Shown: positions 8,962-17,426 of the stretch, piece by piece
Numbering within the stretch: the stretch's first letter is position 1
Layout: each line of letters begins with the position of its first letter
Assembly (NCBI GenBank): GCA_937897985.1
Contig: CALCBD010000058.1
Coordinates: 1 to 64,000 of the forward strand
Direction: 5' to 3'
Length of the DNA: 64,000 bases
Source of the DNA: an uncultured Paludibacter sp.
GTDB taxonomy: Bacteria; Bacteroidota; Bacteroidia; Bacteroidales; Paludibacteraceae
Translations under genes and position numbers: made by a program
The notes under the pieces: model-generated
The model's input: only the letters and a program-made list of their open reading frames with translations
What the model was told of the DNA's origin: nothing
Databases searched by the model: none

Positions 8962-9411
8962 ATGGAACCAATTATTTTAGCTTATATCGGTATCGGACTT
9001 ATGGTAGGAATGGCAGGAGTTGGTAGTGCTTATGGAGTGACTATAACCGGAAATGCCACAATTGGCGCTTTAAAAAAGAATCCTGATGCTTTTGGTAACT
9101 ATATGGTATTAAGCGCACTTCCCGGTACTCAGGGATTATATGGATTTCTCGGATATTTCCTACTTAAAAGCCATTTAAGTCCACAAATGACCTGGGCTGC
9201 TGCTGCAGCAGTTTTTGGCGGTGGTTTGGCTTTGGCTCTTACCGGTTTCTTTTCGGCCATTCGTCAGGGCCAGGTTTGTGCTAATGGAATTGCCGGAATA
9301 GGTTCAGGTTACGATGTATTTGGTAAAACACTGATTTTAGCCGCTTTCCCTGAACTTTATGCCATCGTTTCTCTTGCTGCAGTATTTATGATCGGAGGTT
9401 CAATACTTTAA
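8962..9411 (+). CDS. atpK: V/A-type ATPase rotor-ring subunit K (proteolipid)
   Basis: 149 residues, four hydrophobic helices: two fused c-type hairpins as in the 16-kDa K subunit. The residues that bind Na+ in Enterococcus hirae NtpK (Leu61, Thr64, Gln65, Gln110, Glu139) have counterparts in LPGTQGLYGF (Leu53, Thr56, Gln57), RQGQVCANGI (Gln102) and PELYAI (Glu131). I therefore infer a Na+-coupled ring; the first hairpin has no carboxylate, also as in NtpK. It is the last gene of the operon, followed by a long hairpin. No subunit F or G gene was found. Confidence 0.93.
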   Translation: MEPIILAYIGIGLMVGMAGVGSAYGVTITGNATIGALKKNPDAFGNYMVLSALPGTQGLYGFLGYFLLKSHLSPQMTWAAAAAVFGGGLALALTGFFSAIRQGQVCANGIAGIGSGYDVFGKTLILAAFPELYAIVSLAAVFMIGGSIL

Positions 9412-9446
9412 TAATTCCAACAAAACAGTTTTCGGTAATTAATTTT

Positions 9447-9502
9447 CCCTTTGTTGATTATGTTTTACTTTTCGAAAAGTCAACTTCATAATCAACAAAG
9501 GG
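9447..9502 (+). terminator. Long hairpin closing the ATPase operon
   Basis: A perfect 16-base inverted repeat (CCCTTTGTTGATTATG at 9447-9462 and its complement at 9487-9502) encloses a second palindrome, ACTTTTCGAAAAGT. Only a short T run follows, so it may terminate transcription or protect the 3' end of the long ATPase message. Confidence 0.65.
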
Positions 9503-9636
9503 TTTTCATTAACATTCAATTTTCTGAACTGATATTATTTTTTATTTAACTCCTTCATAATGACAAACAAAACTGTCCCTGAAAAATCGGATAAATTCTT
9601 AAAAAACAGGATTCCAATAACTTTTTGGCGGAATTA

Positions 9637-9668
9637 TTTGTTTTTAACAACAACAATGCTTATATTTG
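9637..9668 (+). promoter_or_regulatory. Bacteroidota housekeeping promoter for the sigma factor gene
   Basis: TTTG (9637-9640), 20 bases, then TATATTTG (9661-9668): a full match to the TTTG-N19/21-TAnnTTTG consensus, 80 bases upstream of the sigma factor ATG. Confidence 0.65.
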
Positions 9669-9748
9669 CGAACTCAACTAATTATTAACCTCTAATTTTT
9701 ATTGCCTATTGCCTGTAAATTACTCTTAAATCCCTAAATTTAGAAGTA

Positions 9749-10342
9749 ATGAAAATCTTAAGTCAGTTAACCGATGACGAATTGGTGGAATTGTATGAAA
9801 AGGGCAATAATGGTGCATTCGAAATTTTATTAACAAGGTACAAGTCAAAAGTTTATTCGTATATCTACCTGATAGTGCGTAATAAAGAACTTACCGAAGA
9901 CATATTTCAGGACACTTTTATTAAAGCCATAGCTACCATACAACAGGGTCGTTATGTTGCCTCAGGTAAATTTCTGGGGTGGGTGAACCGTATAGCACAC
10001 AATCTGATTATCGATTATTTTCGCCGCGAAAAGAATGAAAATACTTTTTCGGCCGATAGTGTGGACTATGACATCATCAACAATGTGAAATTATCCGAAA
10101 AAAGCTTTGAGGATATCCTTACGAACGAACAAATTCTGAGCGATGTGGTTCGACTGATTGATTATCTGCCAAAATCACAGCAATCAGTAGTGCGCATGCG
10201 TTTTTTTGAAGATTTAAGTTTCAAGGAAATTGCCGAAAAAACAGATGTCAGCATCAACACTGCTCTGGGTAGAATGCGTTATGCCCTGCTGAACATGCGA
10301 CGTATTGCAATTGAAAAAGATGTTTATCTTGAATTAAAATAA
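9749..10342 (+). CDS. RNA polymerase sigma-70 family (ECF-type) factor
   Basis: 197 residues with the two domains of an extracytoplasmic-function sigma factor. Region 2 is in residues ~20-90 (FEILLTRYKSKVYSYIYLIV, LTEDIFQDTFIKAI, GWVNRIAHNLIIDYFRR), which binds core polymerase and the -10 element. Region 4 is in ~130-185 (LPKSQQSVVRMRFFEDLSF, KEIAEKTDVSINTALGRMRYAL), a helix-turn-helix for the -35 element. There is no anti-sigma gene of the FecR type next to it; instead a 59-codon ORF follows. Its target genes cannot be inferred. Confidence 0.93.
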   Translation: MKILSQLTDDELVELYEKGNNGAFEILLTRYKSKVYSYIYLIVRNKELTEDIFQDTFIKAIATIQQGRYVASGKFLGWVNRIAHNLIIDYFRREKNENTFSADSVDYDIINNVKLSEKSFEDILTNEQILSDVVRLIDYLPKSQQSVVRMRFFEDLSFKEIAEKTDVSINTALGRMRYALLNMRRIAIEKDVYLELK

Positions 10343-10425
10343 TTTTTTTTGCTCAAATATACTTTTTTGTAATTGGCTGCGTTTTAATTTATATCAAAAT
10401 ATTTGAAACGGAAATTAAACAGCCT

Positions 10426-10605
10426 ATGCAAAAAATTACTACTTTACTAAAAAAAACTGATACCGACTATTTACAACAAAAACCTGTTGAATTGGAAGAA
10501 ATTCAAATCTCTGAGAAAATTCTGCAAAACATACTACAGTTTGCTGCAGTTTACAGAGTTGAGCCGGTAAATGAAAATCAGCACATCGAAATGTTTTTAA
10601 ACTAA
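10426..10605 (+). CDS. Small 59-residue protein downstream of the sigma factor
   Basis: A clean ORF from ATG 10426 to TAA 10605, too short for ordinary length filters. It starts MQKITTLLKKTDTDYLQQKP and contains an amphipathic helix (ISEKILQNILQFAAVYRV). It follows the sigma gene by 83 bases and ends 15 bases before a strong terminator, so the two probably form one transcript. Short acidic ORFs in this position occur near Bacteroidota sigma factors, but I do not know a function; a small anti-sigma or accessory role is only a guess. No signal peptide or membrane span is visible. Confidence 0.6.
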   Translation: MQKITTLLKKTDTDYLQQKPVELEEIQISEKILQNILQFAAVYRVEPVNENQHIEMFLN

Positions 10606-10620
10606 TTTCAATGCAAAAAG

Positions 10621-10649
10621 AACTTCCGCAAAAACGGAAGTTTTTTTTT
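10621..10649 (+). terminator. Rho-independent terminator
   Basis: AACTTCCG, a six-base loop, CGGAAGTT, then nine T residues. It ends the sigma factor and small-ORF unit. Confidence 0.9.
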
Positions 10650-10746
10650 GCCCTGAGAACATAATGAATATAAATTGAGATGAATCTTGATTCTAAAGTT
10701 TTTTAATTCTCACTTTCCTTTCCTGAAGTAATTTCAGTTTTTTTGT

Positions 10747-10754
10747 TATTTTTG
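10747..10754 (+). promoter_or_regulatory. Candidate -7 box for rpe
   Basis: TATTTTTG matches TAnnTTTG, 19 bases before the chosen ATG of rpe. No TTTG is present at the expected -33 distance. Confidence 0.3.
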
Positions 10755-10773
10755 TAATTCAATTAATTTGAAT

Positions 10774-11424
10774 ATGACAAGAATAATATCGCCATCAATG
10801 CTTTCGGCCGATTTCGGCAATCTTCAATCCATGTGTGAAATGATTAACCAAAGTGAAGCTGAATGGCTGCATTTTGACGTTATGGATGGTGTATTTGTCC
10901 CGAATATCTCATTTGGATTCCCTGTAATTGACGCCGTAAAAAGACATTGTCACAAAATGCTCGATGTACATATCATGATAGTTCAGCCCGAAAAGTATGT
11001 TCAACGATTTGCCAAAGCTGGTGCCGGTATGCTTACATTTCATTTTGAAGCTACTGAAAACCCTGACAAAGTAATCAGTTTAATCCGCGCCGAAGGTATA
11101 AAAGCCGGAATAACAATCAATCCTGATGTGCCGGTCAGCTCACTCGAACCATACATTTCAAAAGTCGACATGGTACTGTTAATGAGCGTTTTTGCAGGTT
11201 ATGGCGGTCAGAAGTTTATTGAGGAAAGCTATGATCGGATTGACGAATTAAAAGCCATGATCGACAGGATAAATCCGGGCTGCCTGATCGAGGTGGATGG
11301 TGGAGTTACTGCTGAAAATGCATCAAAATTATTTGCACATGGCGTAAATGTATTGGTTGCCGGAAGTACCGTTTTCAATGCTGAAGATCCAAAGAAGATG
11401 ATTGAACTATTAAAAAATGCCTGA
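10774..11424 (+). CDS. rpe: Ribulose-phosphate 3-epimerase
   Basis: 216 residues from the ATG at 10774 (MTRIISPSMLSADFGNL); a TTG two codons earlier is not needed. It is a single TIM barrel with the family motifs: WLHFDVMDGVFVPNISFG (metal-binding His and catalytic Asp), LDVHIMI, and IEVDGGVTAEN with the second catalytic Asp, then the phosphate-binding VLVAGSTVF. The enzyme interconverts D-ribulose 5-phosphate and D-xylulose 5-phosphate in the pentose phosphate pathway. It is bounded upstream by a terminator and followed by comEC, an unrelated function. Confidence 0.96.
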   Translation: MTRIISPSMLSADFGNLQSMCEMINQSEAEWLHFDVMDGVFVPNISFGFPVIDAVKRHCHKMLDVHIMIVQPEKYVQRFAKAGAGMLTFHFEATENPDKVISLIRAEGIKAGITINPDVPVSSLEPYISKVDMVLLMSVFAGYGGQKFIEESYDRIDELKAMIDRINPGCLIEVDGGVTAENASKLFAHGVNVLVAGSTVFNAEDPKKMIELLKNA

Positions 11425-11561
11425 TAATAAATCTGATATATTTATTTTATCTTATGTGTTTTTTGCATATTTACCTTTGGCTTTGTTTAACTTAAACCTG
11501 TATAAAATCTGATTTTGTTTTTTCTGACCTGTTGTTTAACCTTTTAATTTGAACTGTTTAG

Positions 11562-13625
11562 ATGAATTTTTTACAACGTAATCCGTTTTTTCGTTTGTTA
11601 CTCCCTCTAATAGCCGGAATTGTTGCATTTCGGGTGATTAAAATTGATGTCTGTTTTTCCATCATTATTTTAACGCTCTCTTTTCTTCTTATTTTCGCTT
11701 CATTTCTCGTAAAAAACACTTCATTACAATACAAATTCCGTTGGTTTTTCGGAGCAGGAATTTACATTCTTATTTTTCAGCTTGCCATTTTTATATTGGC
11801 TGAAAAAGATAGAAATTCACAATTTGTACCAATGAACCAAAAAGGAATTTTCGAAGTTGAAATTATTGAATCACCGATAATTAAGGAAAGTTCAGTACTA
11901 TGTAAGATAAAAATCAAATCGTATTTCGGCTCTGATTCAAAACAACTTACAGCGAAAGGAAAAGCTTTGGTCTATATCTCAAAAGACAGTTTGTCAGTTA
12001 TGTTACGATCGGGCGATCAGCTTTTGATTCAATCGGTGTTTAATAAACCAGATGGCATGGTGAATCCCTTTGGATTTGACTACGCTACCTACCTGAGTCG
12101 TCAGGGAATAAGTGCAACTGCTTTTATTTCAAAAGACAGTTGGAAAAAAACCGGTACAGATAATAGTTTCTCCATTTTTCGTACAGCCGAAAATTTACAA
12201 CATACGCTGCTCAATGTTTATCGTCGTTTCGGGATCAAAGGTGATGAGTTTGCAGTTTTGGCTGCACTCACCCTTGGTAGCAAGGATGCGCTTCATCCGG
12301 AACTACGGCAAAACTATACAACCAGCGGCGGAATGCATATACTTGCTGTAAGTGGCTTACATGTCGGGGTTATTTATCTGGTTTTAAACTTTCTGATTCA
12401 ATTTTTCGATCGGAAACAAAGATATAAACTTTTAAAATCGATAATCATAGTAATACTATTGTGGTTGTACGCTCTGATTACAGGTTTACCTCCCTCGGTT
12501 ATACGTTCCACACTGATGTTTTCTTTAGTCGCACTCGGCTCAGGTCTCGAACGCAAACCACAGATTTTCAACACAATTTCGATGGCTGCATTTATAATGC
12601 TGATTATAAATCCCGATTTTCTGTACGATGTCGGATTTGAATTAAGTTTCGGTGCAGTCATTGCAATCGTTTATTATCAGCCCAAAATTGCCAAATGGTT
12701 TGTTTTTAAAAATAAGATATTACGTTGGGCATGGGATTTAACTGCAGTTTCGCTAGCAGCCCAGGTTGGTACTGCGGCACTTTCTATTTACTATTTTCAT
12801 CAATTCCCGAATTACTTCCTGATTACCAACTTTATAGCTATTCCGTTTGCAACATTTATTATATACACTGCAGTAGCTTTGTATATTTGTTCACCTATTC
12901 CTTATTTTTCAACATTTATTGCCTTCATTCTCAACAAGATGTTGCTTATATTGAATTTTTCAATCGGTTCAATACACCAAATTCCGCTATCGCTGACTAA
13001 AACCTCGATTGATGGTCTGCAACTGGCTATTATCTTTTCAACAATCATTATGTTTTCATTCTATCTGCATAACAAACGTTACATACCGTTGATAACAGGT
13101 TTATTTTTGATATTCGCATTTTGTTGTATAAATGTCTATCGCGAATATAAAACAATGAATACCAACAGAGTAATTGTATTTTCGGACAACAGAAACACTC
13201 ATGTAAATTTTCAGAACAACAAAAAAAATTATGTATTTACTACCGACAGTGTTAGTTTACACAAGGTAATTGATAATTATATCGTCCGGAACAAACTGAG
13301 TTATCCCGAAAAAATAACGGAAGGTCGCTTTTACAGAGATGGATTTGCTGTTTTTCACAACAAACGATTTATGATACTTACCAATCATCTGTTGAAGGGT
13401 AAAATTACAAACAAAAGGATTTCGGTCGACTATCTGATCATCGGAAACAGAATTAAACCGGCTATTAAGAGTATTCTTGAATGTGTAAATCCGTCCGAAA
13501 TTATTGTTGATAAAAGTATTTCTGAATGGTATACCAACAATATCAGAAATGTGTGCAGGCAAAAAAATATAGCTTTTTATTCGGTTGCCGAAAGCGGTGC
13601 GTTTATTTTGGAAATGAAAGATTAA
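11562..13625 (+). CDS. comEC: ComEC/Rec2-family DNA uptake channel protein
   Basis: 687 residues. An N-terminal hydrophobic pair of helices and a soluble OB-like segment (residues ~95-190) precede the ComEC_N membrane core. The core signature LAALTLGSKDAL and GGMHILAVSGLHVGVIY is present, followed by about eight hydrophobic spans to residue ~520. The C-terminal ~160 residues take the position of the metallo-beta-lactamase domain of longer ComEC proteins but lack its HxHxDH motif, as I would expect of the short Bacteroidota form. The family carries single-stranded DNA across the inner membrane in natural transformation. This matters for the restriction locus at 54-56 kb, whose methyltransferase family protects incoming single strands. 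Confidence 0.9.
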   Translation: MNFLQRNPFFRLLLPLIAGIVAFRVIKIDVCFSIIILTLSFLLIFASFLVKNTSLQYKFRWFFGAGIYILIFQLAIFILAEKDRNSQFVPMNQKGIFEVEIIESPIIKESSVLCKIKIKSYFGSDSKQLTAKGKALVYISKDSLSVMLRSGDQLLIQSVFNKPDGMVNPFGFDYATYLSRQGISATAFISKDSWKKTGTDNSFSIFRTAENLQHTLLNVYRRFGIKGDEFAVLAALTLGSKDALHPELRQNYTTSGGMHILAVSGLHVGVIYLVLNFLIQFFDRKQRYKLLKSIIIVILLWLYALITGLPPSVIRSTLMFSLVALGSGLERKPQIFNTISMAAFIMLIINPDFLYDVGFELSFGAVIAIVYYQPKIAKWFVFKNKILRWAWDLTAVSLAAQVGTAALSIYYFHQFPNYFLITNFIAIPFATFIIYTAVALYICSPIPYFSTFIAFILNKMLLILNFSIGSIHQIPLSLTKTSIDGLQLAIIFSTIIMFSFYLHNKRYIPLITGLFLIFAFCCINVYREYKTMNTNRVIVFSDNRNTHVNFQNNKKNYVFTTDSVSLHKVIDNYIVRNKLSYPEKITEGRFYRDGFAVFHNKRFMILTNHLLKGKITNKRISVDYLIIGNRIKPAIKSILECVNPSEIIVDKSISEWYTNNIRNVCRQKNIAFYSVAESGAFILEMKD

Positions 13626-13666
13626 TTCAACAACAATACGATAGCAAATACAACGACAATTTTTAT

Positions 13667-13674
13667 TACTTTTG
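13667..13674 (+). promoter_or_regulatory. Candidate -7 box for the DHH phosphoesterase
   Basis: TACTTTTG fits TAnnTTTG and lies 26 bases before the ATG at 13701; no -33 TTTG is seen. Confidence 0.35.
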
Positions 13675-13700
13675 CATTTGAAAATTTTAAAACAGATGGA

Positions 13701-14723
13701 ATGATTTCAAAAGTTATAGCTGAAGAATTAATTTACAAGTCACAAAAATTAATTGACAAGTCTGATAAAATTGTTATTGTCGTTCATGTCGGTCCTGATG
13801 GTGATGCAATGGGATCCTCACTGGCTTTATGGCATTATTTAATGACCATTGAAAAGGAACCTGTCGTGATTATTCCCACAGCTTTTCCCAATTTTCTGTC
13901 GTGGCTGCCGGGTTCCGAATGTGTGTTGGTCTACGAAGATTACAAAGAAAAATGTGACGAACTGATTTCGAAGGCAGAATTGATTTTTACACTTGATTTT
14001 AATGTCCCTAACCGGTTAGGTAATATGGAGACAGCTATAATGAATGCTCCGGCTCCCAAAATACTTGTCGATCATCATTTGCATCCGGGTGATTTTGCAC
14101 AGGTAGCCATTTCATACCCCGAAATTTCGTCGACAAGCGAACTGATTTTCAGACTAATATGTCGGTTAGGCGATTTTGCAAAAATTAATCTGGCCTGTGC
14201 TGAATGTATTTATACGGGAATGATGACAGATACCGGAGCATTTACCTACAATTCGAATAAACCGGAGATTTACACCATTATTAACGAACTGATTAAAATC
14301 GGTGTTGATAAGGATGATATTTACAGGAAAGTTTTCAACAATTATTCTGCTGACAGAATGAAACTTATGGGTTATGCGTTGTATAAAAAAATGATAGTTT
14401 TTCCTGAATTTCATACAGCATTGATTACCCTGTCACTTAAAGAGCTACAGGAATTCAATTACGAAATCGGTGACGCTGAAGGTTTGGTAAATTTGCCACT
14501 TTCAATCAATGGAATTAACTTTTCGGTTTTTATGCGTGAAGAAAGCGACAAAATTAAAATATCTCTTCGCTCACAGGGAACCTTTCCCGCCAATAAAGTT
14601 GCAGCGGACCTGTTTAACGGAGGTGGCCACCTGAATGCAGCAGGAGGTGAAAGTTTTACATCGCTTCACGAAACTATCAAAATCTTTGAAAATGCCCTAC
14701 CCGACTACAAAGATTTTATTTAA
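13701..14723 (+). CDS. DHH/DHHA1 phosphoesterase (NrnA-type oligoribonuclease/pAp phosphatase)
   Basis: 340 residues with all family motifs: GPDGDAMGS (Asp33, Asp35), DFN (Asp99), VDHHLHPG (residues 123-130, the DHH triad), MTDTGAF, and near the C-terminus FNGGGHLNAAGGE of the DHHA1 substrate-binding domain. NrnA-type enzymes degrade nano-RNA two to five nucleotides long and dephosphorylate 3'-phosphoadenosine 5'-phosphate, using Mn2+. The length is normal. Its start is the ATG at 13701; an ATG five bases earlier is out of frame and meets a stop at once. Confidence 0.93.
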   Translation: MISKVIAEELIYKSQKLIDKSDKIVIVVHVGPDGDAMGSSLALWHYLMTIEKEPVVIIPTAFPNFLSWLPGSECVLVYEDYKEKCDELISKAELIFTLDFNVPNRLGNMETAIMNAPAPKILVDHHLHPGDFAQVAISYPEISSTSELIFRLICRLGDFAKINLACAECIYTGMMTDTGAFTYNSNKPEIYTIINELIKIGVDKDDIYRKVFNNYSADRMKLMGYALYKKMIVFPEFHTALITLSLKELQEFNYEIGDAEGLVNLPLSINGINFSVFMREESDKIKISLRSQGTFPANKVAADLFNGGGHLNAAGGESFTSLHETIKIFENALPDYKDFI

Positions 14724-14774
14724 TCAGTTGTAATTTAAAATTTTAAACATCGATCAGAAACAGAAAACCGGTAA

Positions 14775-15188
14775 ATGAAAACTGAAGTACGGATTGACAA
14801 GTGGATGTGGGCGGTTAGATTGTTTAAAACCAGAAGTATCGCATCTGAAGCCTGCAAAAAAGGAAAGATCCTCATTCAAAATACAGTCGTAAAACCTTCG
14901 CGAAATGTGAAAGTCGGAGATGTAATTTGTATCAGGCGAAACCCTGTTTTATTTTCCTTTAAAGTATTGGCACTCACCGAAAACAGAATGAATGCCAAAC
15001 TCGTGAACGAATTCGTTGAGAATGTAACTACTCCCGATCAGCTGGAATTAATTGAACTCGGAAAACTGGCGGCACAAAACGGACGTGACAGAGGTACGGG
15101 CAGACCAACGAAAAAAGAACGGCGTGATCTGGATGAATTTGTTGAACCGGTTTATTCCGACGACGATGGTGATTGGGATTTCGATTAA
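14775..15188 (+). CDS. S4-domain RNA-binding protein (Hsp15/HslR-like)
   Basis: 137 residues. Residues ~4-65 form an S4 RNA-binding domain (VRIDKWMWAVRLFKTRSIASE, ACKKGKILIQN, KPSRNVKVGDVICI). The tail is basic (GRDRGTGRPTKKERRDLDEF), then acidic at the end. This matches the Hsp15 family, which in Escherichia coli binds 50S subunits carrying stalled nascent chains and helps recycle them. The gene follows the DHH phosphoesterase by 51 bases and may share its transcript. Confidence 0.88.
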   Translation: MKTEVRIDKWMWAVRLFKTRSIASEACKKGKILIQNTVVKPSRNVKVGDVICIRRNPVLFSFKVLALTENRMNAKLVNEFVENVTTPDQLELIELGKLAAQNGRDRGTGRPTKKERRDLDEFVEPVYSDDDGDWDFD

Positions 15189-15287
15189 TCTTCCCCTATC
15201 GATTTTAAAACATTTAAGCAACCACTTTCGGATTCGAAAATAATCAAATTAAAATATCAAAATCATTCATTAGAAGAGCAAAATTTT

Positions 15288-15836
15288 ATGTTTATTGCCC
15301 GAAAATTAAAGAAAGAAAATATCTGTGAATACCTCCTCTACATGTGGCAAACCGAAGATTTGTTACGTGCTTATCAACTTGACATCGACATAATAAACGA
15401 GCAAATCATTTCGAAATATCCTTTAAAAGATGAAGCTGATCGAAAAACTTTGTACGAATGGTATGAAAGTTTAATCGAAATGATGCGAATAGAAAATTTA
15501 CATGAAAACGGTCACCTGCAACTCAATAAAAACATCATAATTGAACTGGACGACTTTCATACCCTGATTATGAAATCGGGTCAGGTTCCGGCATATAATG
15601 CTAAATTTTTTCATATACTCCCGTTTATCAATCAGTTGCGAACAAAAGTAAATTCAAATTTAAGCGATATTGAATTGTGCTTCAATTTCATGTATGGAAT
15701 TTTAGTGCTACGTATGAAAAAAGCACAAATAAGCCCCCAAACGCTGGAAACTCAGACAGAAATCAGCAAATTTCTTGTTCTTCTTGCCCGGAATTATCAG
15801 TTATACAAAGATGGAAAACTTGATTTAGAGATTTGA
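15288..15836 (+). CDS. DUF4924 family protein
   Basis: 182 residues, helical and soluble, without signal peptide. The opening MFIARKLKKENICEYLLYMWQ and the segment LIEMMRIENLHENGHLQLN are what I recognise of DUF4924, a family restricted to Bacteroidota with no known function. It has many charged residues and no catalytic-looking motif. It lies between the S4 protein and the promoter of the rml genes. Confidence 0.75.
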   Translation: MFIARKLKKENICEYLLYMWQTEDLLRAYQLDIDIINEQIISKYPLKDEADRKTLYEWYESLIEMMRIENLHENGHLQLNKNIIIELDDFHTLIMKSGQVPAYNAKFFHILPFINQLRTKVNSNLSDIELCFNFMYGILVLRMKKAQISPQTLETQTEISKFLVLLARNYQLYKDGKLDLEI

Positions 15837-15856
15837 AACATTGCCTTTTATTCAGG

Positions 15857-15887
15857 TTTGTTTTTCCGGAAAAAAAATGTAACTTTG
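15857..15887 (+). promoter_or_regulatory. Promoter of the rmlACD operon
   Basis: TTTG (15857-15860), 19 bases, TAACTTTG (15880-15887): a full match to the Bacteroidota consensus, 45 bases before rmlA. Confidence 0.65.
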
Positions 15888-15932
15888 AACTTTATTCAAA
15901 CAATTCAGTTTACTCATTAAAAATCAGTCCAT

Positions 15933-16805
15933 ATGAAAGGTATCGTTCTCGCCGGAGGATCCGGAACACGCTTATATCCAATCACGAAAAGCATTTCAAA
16001 ACAAATAATCCCTGTTTACGATAAGCCCATGATTTATTATCCTTTATCGGTTTTAATGCTGGCAGGCATCAGGGAAATACTTGTTATTTCAACGCCACAG
16101 GACATTCATTTATACGAAAACCTGTTGGGTAACGGCGATGGGCTCGGAATAAAAATTGAATATGCCGTTCAACCTTCACCCGATGGACTGGCTCAGGCTT
16201 TTATTATCGGCGAACAGTTTATAGGTGATGACAATGTATGTATGGTTTTGGGCGACAATATCTTTTACGGCTTCGATTTTACCCGCACACTTCGTGAAGC
16301 TGCCGAATTAAAAGATGGTGCTATTGTTTTCGGTTATTACGTTAATGACCCTGAACGATATGGAGTTGCCGAATTTGATAAAAACGGGAAAGTATTAAGT
16401 CTGGAGGAAAAACCGACACAACCAAAATCAAATTATGCTGTTACCGGACTTTATTTTTACAGCAACGATGTGGTTAAAAAATCAAAGAATCTGAAACCTT
16501 CGAAACGCGGAGAGCTGGAAATAACGGATTTAAATAAACTTTATCTCGAAGAAGGCAGACTGAGTCTGAAAATGATGGGACGTGGCATGGCATGGCTCGA
16601 TACCGGAACGCACGACAGTTTGCTCGAAGCTTCAAACTTTATTGCTACTATCGAAAACAGACAAGGTTTGAAAGTTGCATGTCTCGAAGAGATTGCTTTC
16701 CGCAACGGAGGCATCAATCGTGAACAGCTTCTTAAATTAGCTGAACCTTTAAAGAAAAACCATTACGGTGAATATCTGATTAAAATTGCTAATGAAGCTC
16801 TTTGA
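15933..16805 (+). CDS. rmlA: Glucose-1-phosphate thymidylyltransferase
   Basis: 290 residues, normal length. GGSGTRLYPITKS (residues 8-20) is the nucleotide-binding signature with the catalytic Arg, followed by KQIIPVYDKPMIYYPLSVLM, LGDNIFYG and EKPTQPKSNYAVTGLYFY. The enzyme makes dTDP-glucose from glucose 1-phosphate and dTTP, the first step toward dTDP-L-rhamnose for cell-surface polysaccharide. It is the first of three rml genes in a row; the gene for the second step, rmlB, is not among them. Confidence 0.96.
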   Translation: MKGIVLAGGSGTRLYPITKSISKQIIPVYDKPMIYYPLSVLMLAGIREILVISTPQDIHLYENLLGNGDGLGIKIEYAVQPSPDGLAQAFIIGEQFIGDDNVCMVLGDNIFYGFDFTRTLREAAELKDGAIVFGYYVNDPERYGVAEFDKNGKVLSLEEKPTQPKSNYAVTGLYFYSNDVVKKSKNLKPSKRGELEITDLNKLYLEEGRLSLKMMGRGMAWLDTGTHDSLLEASNFIATIENRQGLKVACLEEIAFRNGGINREQLLKLAEPLKKNHYGEYLIKIANEAL

Positions 16806-16868
16806 CAGAGTTACATTAACTCTGTACACTTTTAAAACAACAAATTTCTACTATCCTTTTTTAGTTCA

Positions 16869-17417
16869 ATGGAAATAATAAAAACTCCTATCAGTGATTT
16901 AGTTATCATTCAACCTGATATTTTTGCCGATTCGCGCGGTTTCTTTTTTGAATCATACAACGAAATTAAATTCGCCGAAGCCGGAATTAACAATCATTTT
17001 TGTCAGGATAATCAGTCAAAATCATGCTATGGTGTAATCAGAGGCCTTCATTATCAACTTAATCCCAATTCACAATCAAAATTAGTTTCAGTTATTCAGG
17101 GAGCCGTATGGGATGTTGCTGTTGATTTGCGAAGCTCCTCTCCTACCTTCGGAAAATGGTTTGGCGTTGAACTTACAGAACAAAACCATCTTCAGTTTTT
17201 GATCCCTCAGGGTTTTGCTCACGGATTTTCGGTTTTGAGCGAAACCGCGGTATTTTCATATAAATGCGACGATTTTTATAACAAAAGCCTCGAACGGGGT
17301 ATCATATTCAATGACCCTTTTTTAAATATCGACTGGAAAATACCTGCTGACAAGGCTATCATCTCTGAAAAAGATACAAAACACCCCGATTTTGCTAATG
17401 CTGATAAAAATTTTTAA
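16869..17417 (+). CDS. rmlC: dTDP-4-dehydrorhamnose 3,5-epimerase
   Basis: 182 residues forming the single cupin domain of RmlC. The catalytic histidine lies in VIRGLHYQ, the DVAVDLR segment carries the family's catalytic-site Asp, and IPQGFAHGFSVLSE is the other hallmark. The enzyme epimerises dTDP-4-keto-6-deoxyglucose at C3 and C5. It lies 63 bases after rmlA and 9 bases before rmlD. Confidence 0.95.
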   Translation: MEIIKTPISDLVIIQPDIFADSRGFFFESYNEIKFAEAGINNHFCQDNQSKSCYGVIRGLHYQLNPNSQSKLVSVIQGAVWDVAVDLRSSSPTFGKWFGVELTEQNHLQFLIPQGFAHGFSVLSETAVFSYKCDDFYNKSLERGIIFNDPFLNIDWKIPADKAIISEKDTKHPDFANADKNF

Positions 17418-17426
17418 ACCTCAAAA

